Shown: piece after piece, positions 47,279 to 56,723 of the stretch | Layout: every line of letters starts with the position of its first letter | How positions within the stretch are numbered: the stretch's first letter is position 1 | NCBI GenBank assembly: GCA_022448945.1 | Contig: JAKVCV010000015.1 | Span: forward strand, 62,001 to 126,000 | Reading direction: 5' to 3' | DNA from: Saprospiraceae bacterium | GTDB taxonomy: Bacteria; Bacteroidota; Bacteroidia; Chitinophagales; Saprospiraceae | DNA length: 64,000 nt | The notes under the pieces: model-generated | Databases searched by the model: none | What the model was told of the DNA's origin: nothing | What the model saw: the letters and a program-made list of their open reading frames with translations, nothing else | Position numbers and translations under genes: made by a program

Positions 47279-48517
47279 CTAACGACGTTTCTTTGAAAAA
47301 AAGCGTTTCTTTTTTTTGTAAGGTTTTTTTCCTCGATTTTTGACATTCTTAGATGACTTTTGAACTTCTTGTTCAGGAGTGTTATCTATGAAAGGGTGAT
47401 CTGTTATTACTGGAATCCTTTGGTCTATTAGTTTTTGAATATCGCGCAAATATGGTTTTTCCTCTACATCACAAAAAGAGAGTGCAATACCACTGGCACT
47501 TGCTCTACCCGTTCGTCCAATCCGATGAACGTATGTTTCAGAAACGTTTGGAAGATCATAATTAATTACATGTGATAATTCATCAACATCAATACCTCGT
47601 GCTGCTATATCCGTAGCTACCAGTACTTTTGTCTTGCCAGACTTAAAATTACCCAATGCTCGTTGACGTGCACCCTGAGACTTATTACCATGTATTGCTT
47701 CTGCACTAATCATTGCTCTTCTTAATACCTTTACTATTTTATCTGCTCCATATTTAGTACGTGAAAAAACAAGTGTAGATGTAAAAGTTTCTGTTTTTAA
47801 AAGATGTAATAATAATTTCCTTTTATTTTGTTTACTCACATAATAAACGGCCTGACTTACTCTTTCAGCCGTTGCTTGTTCCGGTTTTATTGTTACCTTC
47901 TTAGGATTGTTTAAAATGCTGTTAGAAAGGGTAATAATATTCTTAGGCATCGTTGCCGAAAAAAACAAAGATTGACGCTCAGAAGGCAATAGTGCTATTA
48001 TTTTACGTATATCATGTATAAACCCCATATCAAGCATATGATCAGCCTCATCCAAAACAAAATATTCAATTCGTTTCAACGAAACAAAACCTTGCCCAAT
48101 AAGATCAAGCAAGCGGCCTGGAGTTGCCACTAAAACATCTATACCTCTTCGCAATGCCTGGGTTTGTTGACCTTGTTTGACCCCACCATAAATTACAGTA
48201 TTCCTGATTCCTGTGAATTTCCCATAAGCAGTAAAACTATCTGCTATCTGAATTGCTAATTCTCTTGTTGGAGTAACTATAAGTGCTTTTATTTTTCTGC
48301 CCCCTTTTTGATTCCTTAGATCAAGAAAAATATGTTGCAGAATAGGAATAGCAAAAGCCGCTGTCTTTCCTGTTCCTGTTTGCGCACAACCCAATAAATC
48401 ATATCCTTTTAATAAAATAGGAATAGATTGTTCCTGAATAGGTGTTGGTTGCTTATAACCCTCATTCATTAAGGCTCGCAATATAGGCTTGACTATTCGT
48501 AGATCAGTAAATAACAT
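47279..48517 (-). CDS. DEAD-box RNA helicase (RhlE-like) with basic tail
   Basis: A 412-residue ATP-dependent RNA helicase. Motifs in order: [10 protein letters not shown] (Q), [11 protein letters not shown] (I), PTRELA (Ia), [10 protein letters not shown] (Ib), [13 protein letters not shown] (II), FFSATMPK (III), [11 protein letters not shown] (V) and HRIGRTGRA (VI). The last about 40 residues are Lys/Arg-rich and probably bind RNA without specificity. Roles of relatives are ribosome assembly, RNA decay and cold adaptation. Divergent from the ABC ATPase gene. Confidence 0.93.
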   Translation of the reverse strand: MLFTDLRIVKPILRALMNEGYKQPTPIQEQSIPILLKGYDLLGCAQTGTGKTAAFAIPILQHIFLDLRNQKGGRKIKALIVTPTRELAIQIADSFTAYGKFTGIRNTVIYGGVKQGQQTQALRRGIDVLVATPGRLLDLIGQGFVSLKRIEYFVLDEADHMLDMGFIHDIRKIIALLPSERQSLFFSATMPKNIITLSNSILNNPKKVTIKPEQATAERVSQAVYYVSKQNKRKLLLHLLKTETFTSTLVFSRTKYGADKIVKVLRRAMISAEAIHGNKSQGARQRALGNFKSGKTKVLVATDIAARGIDVDELSHVINYDLPNVSETYVHRIGRTGRASASGIALSFCDVEEKPYLRDIQKLIDQRIPVITDHPFIDNTPEQEVQKSSKNVKNRGKKPYKKKKRFFSKKRR

Positions 48518-48631
48518 TCTTGAGTTTGTAAAATGGTGAAGATAGTGGAATACTTCGAATGTATAGGCTTTAAAGCAAAAAATATCCCTTGAACTACATA
48601 ATAATCATTTTTACTTTATTAAAGGATTGGA

Positions 48632-48662
48632 TTGTAATAATATAAAAGTAGCATTATATTTG
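48632..48662 (+). promoter_or_regulatory. Bacteroidota-type promoter of the ABC ATPase gene
   Basis: TTG (48632-48634), 20 nt, then TATATTTG (48655-48662): both boxes at near-ideal spacing, 32 bp before the ATG at 48695. Confidence 0.7.
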
Positions 48663-48694
48663 CAAAAGGTTAGGAATTATTAATAAACCAGCAT

Positions 48695-49360
48695 ATGCTA
48701 TCACTTAAAAACATACGAAAATCATATACAATAGGGAAAAACAACCTAGAGGTATTAAAAGGTATTGACCTTTTCATTAAACAAGGGGAATTTGTATCTA
48801 TAATGGGTTCCTCCGGGTCTGGAAAGTCTACCCTTTTAAATATTATGGGTATTCTAGATGATTATACTGAAGGCGAATACCATTTAGATGGCACCCTAAT
48901 CAAAAACTTATCGCAAACCCAAGCAGCACTTTACCGAAATCAATTAATTGGTTTTGTGTTTCAATCATTTAACCTTCTAACATTTAAGACTGCTGCCGAA
49001 AATGTTGCTCTCCCTCTTTATTACAAACAGATTCCAAGAAAAGAACGTCAGTTAAAAGCATTAGAGTACCTTGAAAGAGTTGGGCTAAAAGAATGGGCTA
49101 ATCATTTACCCAGCGAACTGTCCGGGGGCCAGCAACAACGTGTAGCAATTGCACGTGCATTGATATCAGAACCCAAAATAATACTGGCCGATGAACCAAC
49201 TGGTGCTTTAGACACCCAGACTTCATATGATGTAATGGACCTATTCAAAAGTTTTAACGAAGAAGGTAAAACCTTACTATTAGTAACACACGAAGAAGAT
49301 ATTGCTGCAAAAACCAATCGTACCATCCGCTTAAAAGATGGTTTGATTATCAGTCAATAA
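48695..49360 (+). CDS. ABC transporter ATPase, LolD/MacB/FtsE-like
   Basis: A 221-residue ATP-binding subunit of the MacB/LolD group, which drives lipoprotein release or export of peptides and drugs. Walker A is GSSGSGKSTLLNIMG, the Q-loop VFQSFNLL, the signature LSGGQQQRVAIARAL, Walker B IILADEPTGALDT and the H-loop LLLVTHEED. No permease (FtsX/MacB domain) gene is adjacent, so its partner lies elsewhere or it is an orphan. Has its own strong promoter. Confidence 0.9.
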   Translation: MLSLKNIRKSYTIGKNNLEVLKGIDLFIKQGEFVSIMGSSGSGKSTLLNIMGILDDYTEGEYHLDGTLIKNLSQTQAALYRNQLIGFVFQSFNLLTFKTAAENVALPLYYKQIPRKERQLKALEYLERVGLKEWANHLPSELSGGQQQRVAIARALISEPKIILADEPTGALDTQTSYDVMDLFKSFNEEGKTLLLVTHEEDIAAKTNRTIRLKDGLIISQ

Positions 49361-49701
49361 TATAAATAAAAACACATCCTTAACAGCGCTCAACGAACAC
49401 GCTTATTTGGTCTTTTTTAAACCAATATAATAATTATCAAAACTGGTTTTTTGTATTGATTTTCTCGTATTAAATAAAATTTAATTTATTATAAGTAACG
49501 GTAACAATTCAAATTTAATAACATTAAATAGTAAGTAAAAAAAAGTTGCAAATCTGACTATATGCGCAGTTAGATTGAATTGAAAAAATTGAATATTTTA
49601 TTGCCACCGAAGATATATCTTGTTAGATATTAGGACACAAAATGATTCAAGGATTTTAATGGTAATTCTTGCTGAAACACCAAAAGTATTACGGAAATTA
49701 A
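49361..49701. other. 341-bp intergenic region between convergent genes
   Basis: No frame of note. Short mutually exclusive hairpins (TTGGT/ACCAA and AAACCA/TGGTTT, about 49407-49449) followed by a T-run may end the ABC ATPase transcript, but the stems are only 5-6 bp. Confidence 0.4.
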
Positions 49702-51579
49702 TTATTCCTTCGTTTTAACTTTCTTGATATCCTTTCCCCGAGATTTCTTTTCCTTAGACTTTTTTACTATTACTACATATGGAATATTATAGTGGTCACA
49801 AAGTTTTTTTGTGGCTGAAGTGCCAATACACACCTCTAATTCTTCCTGTTTAGCAGATTTGATTTTTTCTACAGACCCAAACTGTTGTAATAGCTTTTCT
49901 GCTGTCTTTTTGCCAATACCATCAATATTTGTGAGTTGAGAAGAAATATATTTTTTGGAACGTATCAGTCGATGAAACTCAATTGCAAATCGATGTGCTT
50001 CATTTCTTGCTTGTTGTATAATCTTAAGACTTGGAGATTTTTTACTTAGTAATAAAGGTAATGGATCCTCAGGGAAATATATTTCCTCCAATCTTTTAGC
50101 AATTCCTATAATAGTTACCTTTTCATAAATATGCAATGCTTTTAAACTTTTCACAGCCGCATTTAATTGTCCTTTACCGCCATCAATAATAATTAATTGT
50201 GGCAAGGTATTTCTGGAACTAATCAAACGACTGTATCTTCTATATACAATTTCCTCCATCGATGCATAATCATCAGGTCCTTCTACAGTCTTGATATGAA
50301 AATGGCGATATTCACGTTTAGCTGGCTTGCCATTCCTAAAACATACCATAGCGGCTACAGGATCGGATCCCTGCAAATTTGAATTATCAAAACATTCTAT
50401 ATGTAATGGTAAAACATCCATTTGCAGATCTTTTTTCATAATCTCCATAACCTTTTCAGCAGTAGATTGCTTATTTGCTCTGGATATTGCCAATTTTTTC
50501 TTTTGAAGAATATAGTAAGAAAGGTTCTTTTGTGAAAGTTCAAGAAGTTTTTTCTTATCACCTATTTTAGGTATTGTAATGGTAGTACCTACCCATATTT
50601 CTGGAATTGCAATAGGAACGATCAATTCTTTGGCAATACTCTGAAACTTCTCCCTAAGTACATGAATAACAAACACTAGTAAATCAGCAGGTGCATCATT
50701 AAGGTTCTTGTCCAACTCCATTGTAAATGTATTAATGATAGCTCCATCTACTACTTTCAAATAATTGAAATAAGCCATTTCTTCTTCTTGCTCAAGACTA
50801 AATACATCAACATCTCTGATATTGGGATTTACAACAGTGGATTTCCCTTGATAATTAGTCAATGCATCATACTGTACTTTTATTTCCTGGGCTCTTTCAA
50901 ATTGCATCTCTTCTGCAAATCTTTCCATCTCTGCTTTAAGATAGCGTTTTACAGTAGCAAAATGCCCCTTTAAAATATTGGTTACCTGATTAATTTTGTC
51001 ATTATAAGCTGCTTCCTCCTCAAAGCCTACACAAGGCGCCAGACAATTTTTGATATGATATTCAAGACAGGGTTTAAATTTCTCTGCAAGGATATTTTTT
51101 TCACTAAGATTATAACTACATGTACGCAACTGAAATAGTTTATTGATCAGATCCAAAATGGCATTTATCCTTTGTCTGGAAACATAGGGGCCAAAATATT
51201 TAGAACCATCCCTAAAAACATCTCTGGTTACAAAAACCCTTGGAAAGCGTTCCTTTTTAATACATACATAAGAATAAGGTTTACCAGACTTCAATGCTAC
51301 ATTATAACGAGGTTGATGTTTTTGAATAAGCGTCGCCTCTAGCAACAAAGCATCCTGCTCATTATCGACAATAGTACAATCTATACGAACCGCATGCCTG
51401 ACCATTATCCTAGTTTTATTTCGCATATCCTTGCGATTGCCAAAATAGGAAGTGACACGTTTTTTAAGGTTTTTTGCCTTGCCAATATAAAGGATCTCAT
51501 CCTTTTCATTGATGAAACGATATACGCCTGGTTGGGCAGAAAGACCAGATGATATTTTTGCAAAATCTTCTTTATCCAT
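49702..51579 (-). CDS. uvrC: Excinuclease ABC subunit C
   Basis: A 625-residue protein that makes both incisions around bulky lesions with UvrAB. The N-terminal GIY-YIG nuclease (residues about 12-95) has GVYRFINEKDEILYIGKAKN. A Cys cluster (CLEYHIKNCLAPC) resembles the iron-sulphur site region. The UVR motif (about 205-240) is ERFAEEMQFERAQEIK. The RNase H-like C-terminal nuclease has HIECFDNSNLQGSDPVAAMV and LIIIDGGKGQLNA. A helix-hairpin-helix LTNIDGIGKKTAEKLLQQFG and a Lys-rich tail close it. Confidence 0.96.
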   Translation of the reverse strand: MDKEDFAKISSGLSAQPGVYRFINEKDEILYIGKAKNLKKRVTSYFGNRKDMRNKTRIMVRHAVRIDCTIVDNEQDALLLEATLIQKHQPRYNVALKSGKPYSYVCIKKERFPRVFVTRDVFRDGSKYFGPYVSRQRINAILDLINKLFQLRTCSYNLSEKNILAEKFKPCLEYHIKNCLAPCVGFEEEAAYNDKINQVTNILKGHFATVKRYLKAEMERFAEEMQFERAQEIKVQYDALTNYQGKSTVVNPNIRDVDVFSLEQEEEMAYFNYLKVVDGAIINTFTMELDKNLNDAPADLLVFVIHVLREKFQSIAKELIVPIAIPEIWVGTTITIPKIGDKKKLLELSQKNLSYYILQKKKLAISRANKQSTAEKVMEIMKKDLQMDVLPLHIECFDNSNLQGSDPVAAMVCFRNGKPAKREYRHFHIKTVEGPDDYASMEEIVYRRYSRLISSRNTLPQLIIIDGGKGQLNAAVKSLKALHIYEKVTIIGIAKRLEEIYFPEDPLPLLLSKKSPSLKIIQQARNEAHRFAIEFHRLIRSKKYISSQLTNIDGIGKKTAEKLLQQFGSVEKIKSAKQEELEVCIGTSATKKLCDHYNIPYVVIVKKSKEKKSRGKDIKKVKTKE

Positions 51580-51694
51580 GATGTTGATTATAATAGTATA
51601 AGATACAAAAAATCAACAAATACCAAAATTTAAGAATTTGAAAAAATAAATCGATCTAGAAAACAGGATTAAAAATTAAACTTATAGTGAAAAC

Positions 51695-51730
51695 AAAAAA
51701 AAGGTTGTACTTCATGTACAACCTTTTTTA
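51695..51730 (-). terminator. Terminator after typA
   Basis: GGTTGTAC and GTACAACC form a stem over TTCAT, with an A-run on the left and T-run on the right, so on the minus strand it is a classical terminator 24 bp past the typA stop. It separates typA from uvrC. Confidence 0.82.
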
Positions 51731-51753
51731 ATTATGTATTTGATAGAAGAAAA

Positions 51754-53559
51754 TCAATCCTGCTTAGCAGCCTTTTTACGATCATGTTCTTTTAATAATA
51801 TTTTTCGCATCCTAATGTTTTCTGGTGTTATTTCCACATATTCATCTTCCCCTATATATTCCATAGCTTGTTCAAGTGAAAAAACAATAGGTGGTGGCAA
51901 TTTCACCTTGTCATCGGCTCCGGAAGAGCGCATATTCGTTAACTTCTTGGTTTTAGTTACATTAATGACTAGGTCTGAGTCTCTGCTGTGCTCTCCTATT
52001 ACCTGACCTTCGTAAATATCAACTCCTGTTGGAATAAAAAACTTACCCCTATCCTGTAGTTTATCCATTGAATATGGAATAGATGTCCCATTCTCCAAAG
52101 CAATAAAAGCACCTTTGGTTCGGCCATCTATATGACCTTTCCATAGTTCATAACCAGAAAACCTATGAGTCATACTTGCTTCACCTGCCGTACTATTCAG
52201 GATCATTGTTCGTAATCCTATAATTCCTCTGGAAGGAATATTAAACTCCAAATGCATCAAATCACCTTTAGGTTCCATAATTGTCATATCTCCTTTTCGC
52301 TGGGACACCAATTCAATGACTTTTCCAGAGTAAGATTCTGGCACATCGATAGAAAGCAATTCAACAGGTTCATGTTTTTTACCATCTATTTCTTTAACGA
52401 TTACCTGAGGCTTCCCAACCTGTAATTCATAACCCTCTCTTCTCATTGATTCAATAAGAACAGACAGATGCATTACGCCTCTGCCAAACACCATATAAGC
52501 ATCTGGAGAATCTGTTTCTTCAATTCTTAAAGCAAGATTTTTTTCTGTCTCTTTGAACAAACGCTCCCTAATATGTCTGGAAGTAACAAATTTCCCTTCT
52601 TTGCCAAAAAAAGGAGAGTCATTGATTGTAAATAACATACTCATGGTGGGCTCATCAATTGCTATTGGTGCCAATCCTTCTGGTTTTTCTGCATCTGAGA
52701 TCGTATCCCCTATGTCAAATTTTTCTATACCAAATACGGTACAAAGATCCCCACATTCTACTTCTTTAGTCTCCTTTTTACCCAAACCATCAAAAACATA
52801 CAAAGCTTTGATCCGTGTTTTGTCGATCGAACCATCTCTTCGAACCAATGAAACTGGTTGGTTTATTTTTAATGTTCCACGGGTTACACGCCCCATAGCC
52901 ATGCGGCCAATGTACTTAGAATAATCAATATTTGTTATCTGAAGTTGGACAGCACCTTCATTCACTTCTGGTTCTGGAACATCCTTGAGGACAACATCAA
53001 GCAAATGCGTTATATCATCAGCAGGTTCTTCCCAGCTAGGCCCCATCCATCCCATTTTAGCAGAACCATAAACAGTTGTGAATTCCAGCTGTTCCTCTGT
53101 AGCATCAAGATTAAACATCAGATCAAACACCTCTTCATTGACTTCTTCAGGTCGGCAATTATCTTTGTCTACCTTATTAACAACAACTATTACTGTTTTA
53201 CCTAATTCCAGGGCCTTTGATAAAACATAACGTGTCTGAGGCATGGCACCTTCAAAGGCATCAACCAACAATAATACGCCATCTGCCATATTTAACACCC
53301 TTTCTACTTCACCACCAAAATCGGCATGCCCTGGAGTATCAATAATGTTAATTTTAGTTCCTTTATATTGTACAGAAACATTTTTAGCCAAAATCGTAAT
53401 TCCCCTTTCCCTTTCCTGATCATTGTTATCCAAAATCAGGTCTCCTGTTTTTTCATTTTCTCTAAAAAGCTGACATTGATGCAGAATTTTATCTACAAGA
53501 GTTGTTTTCCCATGATCAACATGTGCTATAATTGCAATATTTCTTAATGAATTGGCCAT
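51754..53559 (-). CDS. typA: Translational GTPase TypA/BipA
   Basis: A 601-residue EF-G-like GTPase that associates with ribosomes and aids 50S assembly, especially under stress. G1 is AHVDHGKTT (12-20), G2 RERGITI, G3 DTPGHADF, G4 NKVDKD. The C-terminal TypA-specific domain has FSGYELWKGHIDGRTKGAFI and ends RKILLKEHDRKKA, the family ending. Length and motif order fit TypA. Own promoter and terminator. Confidence 0.97.
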   Translation of the reverse strand: MANSLRNIAIIAHVDHGKTTLVDKILHQCQLFRENEKTGDLILDNNDQERERGITILAKNVSVQYKGTKINIIDTPGHADFGGEVERVLNMADGVLLLVDAFEGAMPQTRYVLSKALELGKTVIVVVNKVDKDNCRPEEVNEEVFDLMFNLDATEEQLEFTTVYGSAKMGWMGPSWEEPADDITHLLDVVLKDVPEPEVNEGAVQLQITNIDYSKYIGRMAMGRVTRGTLKINQPVSLVRRDGSIDKTRIKALYVFDGLGKKETKEVECGDLCTVFGIEKFDIGDTISDAEKPEGLAPIAIDEPTMSMLFTINDSPFFGKEGKFVTSRHIRERLFKETEKNLALRIEETDSPDAYMVFGRGVMHLSVLIESMRREGYELQVGKPQVIVKEIDGKKHEPVELLSIDVPESYSGKVIELVSQRKGDMTIMEPKGDLMHLEFNIPSRGIIGLRTMILNSTAGEASMTHRFSGYELWKGHIDGRTKGAFIALENGTSIPYSMDKLQDRGKFFIPTGVDIYEGQVIGEHSRDSDLVINVTKTKKLTNMRSSGADDKVKLPPPIVFSLEQAMEYIGEDEYVEITPENIRMRKILLKEHDRKKAAKQD

Positions 53560-53623
53560 TGATAAGATATTAAATTAAAAGATTATTATATCGCTATATT
53601 ATCGAAAGTGCTTAAAAGTGGTG

Positions 53624-53631
53624 CAAAGGTA
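53624..53631 (-). promoter_or_regulatory. Candidate -7 box for typA
   Basis: CAAAGGTA is the reverse complement of TACCTTTG and lies about 65 bp upstream of the typA ATG. No matching -33 TTG. Confidence 0.5.
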
Positions 53632-53825
53632 CGATTATTTTCCAGTTCATTATATAATTTCATCTTTTTAAAACCTTTTTTGATCATAATTCAGAAAAAA
53701 ACAAATAGATCCTAATTTCATTTCGAGGTGTTATAAGTAACTTTAGTTCAATAAGAAAGAACTAAAATAAATCACCTTTTTAATAAAAATAGTATGATTA
53801 TCTTAAAATCTTCTGTTGTTACAAC

Positions 53826-53867
53826 TTGTCAAAAAGATCATTTTTTCATAATTTGTAAAAAAGATCA
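53826..53867 (+). repeat. Pair of 15-bp direct repeats upstream of the DUF1622 gene
   Basis: TTGTCAAAAAGATCA (53826-53840) and TTGTAAAAAAGATCA (53853-53867) differ at one base and are 27 bp apart centre to centre. Their position 43-84 bp before the start at 53910 suggests an operator. Two and a half helical turns apart, so the copies lie on opposite faces of B-DNA. Confidence 0.45.
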
Positions 53868-53909
53868 ATAGTTTTAATCTAAAACATTACTAATAAAATT
53901 AAATATTAT

Positions 53910-54425
53910 ATGAGAACCACCCGTCCACTATTATTTTTCTTTGCCTGTGTTTTTTGTTCTATACCATTCTTTTTGTTTGGTCAACACCCTGAGGTTAAAG
54001 AATTAATTGACCATAATGATGCAGAATTAGGTATTGTATATATATGTTTTGAATGGGCTGAATATATAGCTGACCTTGTTGGCATAGGTATCCTTATCTT
54101 AGGTTTTATCAAGGGTTTGGTAGTATTCATTAAAATGGAATTTGACAACCTTACTGGTGGAGATACTTTCGATGATATTCTTGCCTTAAGAAGCACATTG
54201 GGAGGATATATAATTTTATCTCTCGATTTCTTAATAATATCTGATATTATCCACTCAGTTGTAAAACCTGAATTTAATGAACTTATTAATTTAGGTATCA
54301 TTGTAGTTTTAAGAACTTCAATCGGTTTCTTTTTAGGACGTGAAATTATGGAGTTAAGGCATGAAGAAAAGATGGAGAAAGAACGTCTAAAAAAAGAAGA
54401 AGAGGAAATTGAAAGTTCTCATTAG
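53910..54425 (+). CDS. DUF1622 family membrane protein
   Basis: 171 residues with a cleavable or anchoring hydrophobic N-terminus (ending FLFGQ) and three further spans (about 45-68, 88-110 and 122-145). The block ADLVGIGILILGFIKGL and the conserved LRSTLGGYIILSLDFLIISD match DUF1622. A highly charged Glu/Lys tail ends the protein. Function unknown; relatives are widespread small membrane proteins. Confidence 0.8.
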   Translation: MRTTRPLLFFFACVFCSIPFFLFGQHPEVKELIDHNDAELGIVYICFEWAEYIADLVGIGILILGFIKGLVVFIKMEFDNLTGGDTFDDILALRSTLGGYIILSLDFLIISDIIHSVVKPEFNELINLGIIVVLRTSIGFFLGREIMELRHEEKMEKERLKKEEEEIESSH

Positions 54426-54451
54426 TACAATAAAACAATAAATTATTAACT

Positions 54452-54490
54452 AAAAAAGGTGAGTAGATAAAGTTCTGCTCACCTTTTTTG
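54452..54490 (+). terminator. Terminator after the DUF1622 gene
   Basis: AAAAAAGGTGAG and CTCACCTTTTTT form a perfect 12-bp stem with a 14-nt loop. Because it has A- and T-runs, it may also stop the convergent lipoprotein transcript. Confidence 0.85.
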
Positions 54491-54510
54491 ATTTATATTA
54501 TGCTAAAAAT

Positions 54511-54756
54511 TTACTTAATCATCCCCTTGGGAAACAATGAAGTTCTTCCTTTTTTATAACGCTTAGCACTAAGTTCAGATTTTTTCCTCGCTTCAATATC
54601 TGCTTTATTATTTTTTTTTGTTTTATAAGCATTATTAGGATTATTTGCATAATTTCTGTCAGAATGAACGCTATTGTATGCAGGGCATAAAGGCCCTTGA
54701 TGACAGGAAGAAATAAACAACATCACAAGCAACAATCCTAGATATATATATTTCAT
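54511..54756 (-). CDS. Small basic lipoprotein
   Basis: An 81-residue lipoprotein whose signal ends FISS-Cys18. The ATG at 54756 is chosen because a longer frame (to 54816) adds 20 residues before an intact signal sequence. The mature part begins HQGPLCPAYNSV and is Asn/Lys-rich, ending RTSLFPKGMIK, a pattern I have seen in small Bacteroidota lipoproteins of unknown function. Location at the outer membrane is inferred. Confidence 0.65.
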   Translation of the reverse strand: MKYIYLGLLLVMLFISSCHQGPLCPAYNSVHSDRNYANNPNNAYKTKKNNKADIEARKKSELSAKRYKKGRTSLFPKGMIK

Positions 54757-55080
54757 AATAAAATTTAATTTTTGACAACTATGCCTCATTGTTAAAGATA
54801 AAAAATATAAAATCATTCTACAACTTATTTATGCATACTGTATACCAATTGTTACTATACGTGAATTAAAAAATTAGAATTAACAATAATATATAATTTA
54901 TCAAAAATTTTCTGCGGCAATTTAAACTATCTTTAATTAGAAGATAAAGGCATATAAATCAAAAAACAGATTTAACTTTTTAGAATTGAATAATGGCAAA
55001 ACAAATCGTATATTGTTTTTAGGATCAATTTATTATTTTAGACACGAGAGAGGGCATTAAAAAAAAATAATATTTTTTAT
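54757..55080. other. 324-bp intergenic region
   Basis: AT-rich. An inverted repeat TATCTT-TAATTAG-AAGATA (54928-54946) overlaps a near-consensus TATCTTTA box about 140 bp before the next gene. Nothing else recognisable. Confidence 0.4.
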
Positions 55081-56706
55081 ATGGCTTTAAAAAAACAAAA
55101 AACTATGAATAACTTCATTATAACTCTATGTCTGTGTTTCATTATGATTCACCAAACAAATGCTCAAACATATGCAGACGATATTGCTCAAATTTTCTTT
55201 GACAATTGTACTGTATGCCATCATAATGGAGGTGTTGCCCCATTTTCTTTAATGACATATGCAGAAGTATCTAGTATGACTTCATTAATACAACCAGCTG
55301 TTAATAATGAAATAATGCCTCCATGGCCACCTGATAACACCTATTCACAATTTACACATGAACGTAGTCTAACTAGCACTGAAATTTCAGCTATTGATTC
55401 ATGGATTAACGCCGGTGCTCCTGAGGGTAATTCTGCAAACACTCCTGCCCCTCCATTTTATCACAACAACTCCTTACTAGGCCAAGGAGATTTTAGTGTA
55501 AGAATTCCAGATTATATAAGTAAAGCAACTTTTGGCAATGATGATTATGTATGCTTTTCAATACCTACAACAGGATTAAACACAACAGAATCAATCCAGG
55601 CTATCGAGGTAATACCTGGTGACCCATCCATAGTTCACCATGTGTTAGTATATGTTGATCCTACTGGGACTTACCCTACAGATACTACTAGTCATTCCTG
55701 TGCTGGACCAAGTAATCCAAATATCGGTTTAATTGCGGGCTATGCACCTGGTTCGATGCCATCACAATACCCAAATTCAAGCACATTAAAAATGGGCACT
55801 GATATTACACCAGGGTCAAATATTATTTTAGCCATGCATTACCCAGCAGGCAGTCAGGGGAAATTAGACAGCACTAGGGTTACCTTACACTTTCATGATC
55901 AAAACACAAGTGGAATTCGAAATGTCACTTCAACTCCTATTCTACAAAACACTTCATTTGTTATCAATGCAAATACAGTTGATAGTGTTGAAAGTTGGTT
56001 TCCTAGTTCGTCCACGCCTTTACCCATAAACATGTCTATGTTTAGCATTTTCCCTCATGCGCATCTCTTGGGTCAAAATTTTATAGTTTATGCCGTAAAT
56101 CACTTCCCTCCATATGACAAAATACCCTTAATACATATACCAAAATGGGACTTTGAATGGCAAGGTTTTTATGTTTTTAAATATTTACAAAAAATGCCTG
56201 CTGGATATAAATTATATGGAAAAGCGATTTATGACAATACTACCAATAATCCATATAATCCAAACTTTCCTCCACAAAATGTTAGTTTTGGATTGAACAC
56301 AACTGATGAAATGTTTATCGTTTATTTTCAATATTTAACCTATCAAAATGGAGATGAATTAATAAACATAGATAGTTTATTACAACTCCAAACAACAACT
56401 CAAAATAAGCCAATTTCTATTAATGAAAATGGTGTTTTTATGACAACATACCCAAACCCGACTAATACAATCACTAGTATAGAATATTATACTAAAAGCC
56501 CTTCTAAAATATCTTTAGCGATTTATGATATTAAAGGACAACGTGTCAAAAACTTGATTGTTTCAGAATACAAACAAGGTCAACATATATCTATATGGGA
56601 TGGAACTAACGACTCTGGAAATTTAGTGCCTGCCGGAGTCTATTTTAGTCAATTAAATATTAATAGTAAAACCGTCATCCGAAAAATTATAAGAACCTCA
56701 AAATAG
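55081..56706 (+). CDS. Secreted cytochrome c / copper monooxygenase-like protein with T9SS sorting domain
   Basis: 541 residues with a signal peptide (the first 8 residues before MNNFIITLC may not be translated). A haem-c site is C43TVCH47, followed by NEIMPPWPPD and WINAGAP, as in cytochrome-containing secreted enzymes. Next are blocks typical of ascorbate-dependent copper type II monooxygenases: VHHVLVYVDP (about 185), AMHYPAGS (about 253), FPHAHLLGQ (about 325) and DEM (about 411), which supply His-His, His, His-x-His and Met copper ligands in order. The end is a FlgD-like T9SS sorting domain (TYPNPTNTITS...). Substrate unknown. Confidence 0.82.
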   Translation: MALKKQKTMNNFIITLCLCFIMIHQTNAQTYADDIAQIFFDNCTVCHHNGGVAPFSLMTYAEVSSMTSLIQPAVNNEIMPPWPPDNTYSQFTHERSLTSTEISAIDSWINAGAPEGNSANTPAPPFYHNNSLLGQGDFSVRIPDYISKATFGNDDYVCFSIPTTGLNTTESIQAIEVIPGDPSIVHHVLVYVDPTGTYPTDTTSHSCAGPSNPNIGLIAGYAPGSMPSQYPNSSTLKMGTDITPGSNIILAMHYPAGSQGKLDSTRVTLHFHDQNTSGIRNVTSTPILQNTSFVINANTVDSVESWFPSSSTPLPINMSMFSIFPHAHLLGQNFIVYAVNHFPPYDKIPLIHIPKWDFEWQGFYVFKYLQKMPAGYKLYGKAIYDNTTNNPYNPNFPPQNVSFGLNTTDEMFIVYFQYLTYQNGDELINIDSLLQLQTTTQNKPISINENGVFMTTYPNPTNTITSIEYYTKSPSKISLAIYDIKGQRVKNLIVSEYKQGQHISIWDGTNDSGNLVPAGVYFSQLNINSKTVIRKIIRTSK

Positions 56707-56723
56707 ATCTATAATAGCTTAAG

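Larger units (their letters stand above)
53560..53909. other. 350-bp divergent intergenic region
   Basis: Holds the typA promoter candidate (53624-53631) and, on the plus-strand side, a pair of near-identical 15-bp direct repeats (53826-53840 and 53853-53867). No gene seen. Confidence 0.55.
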
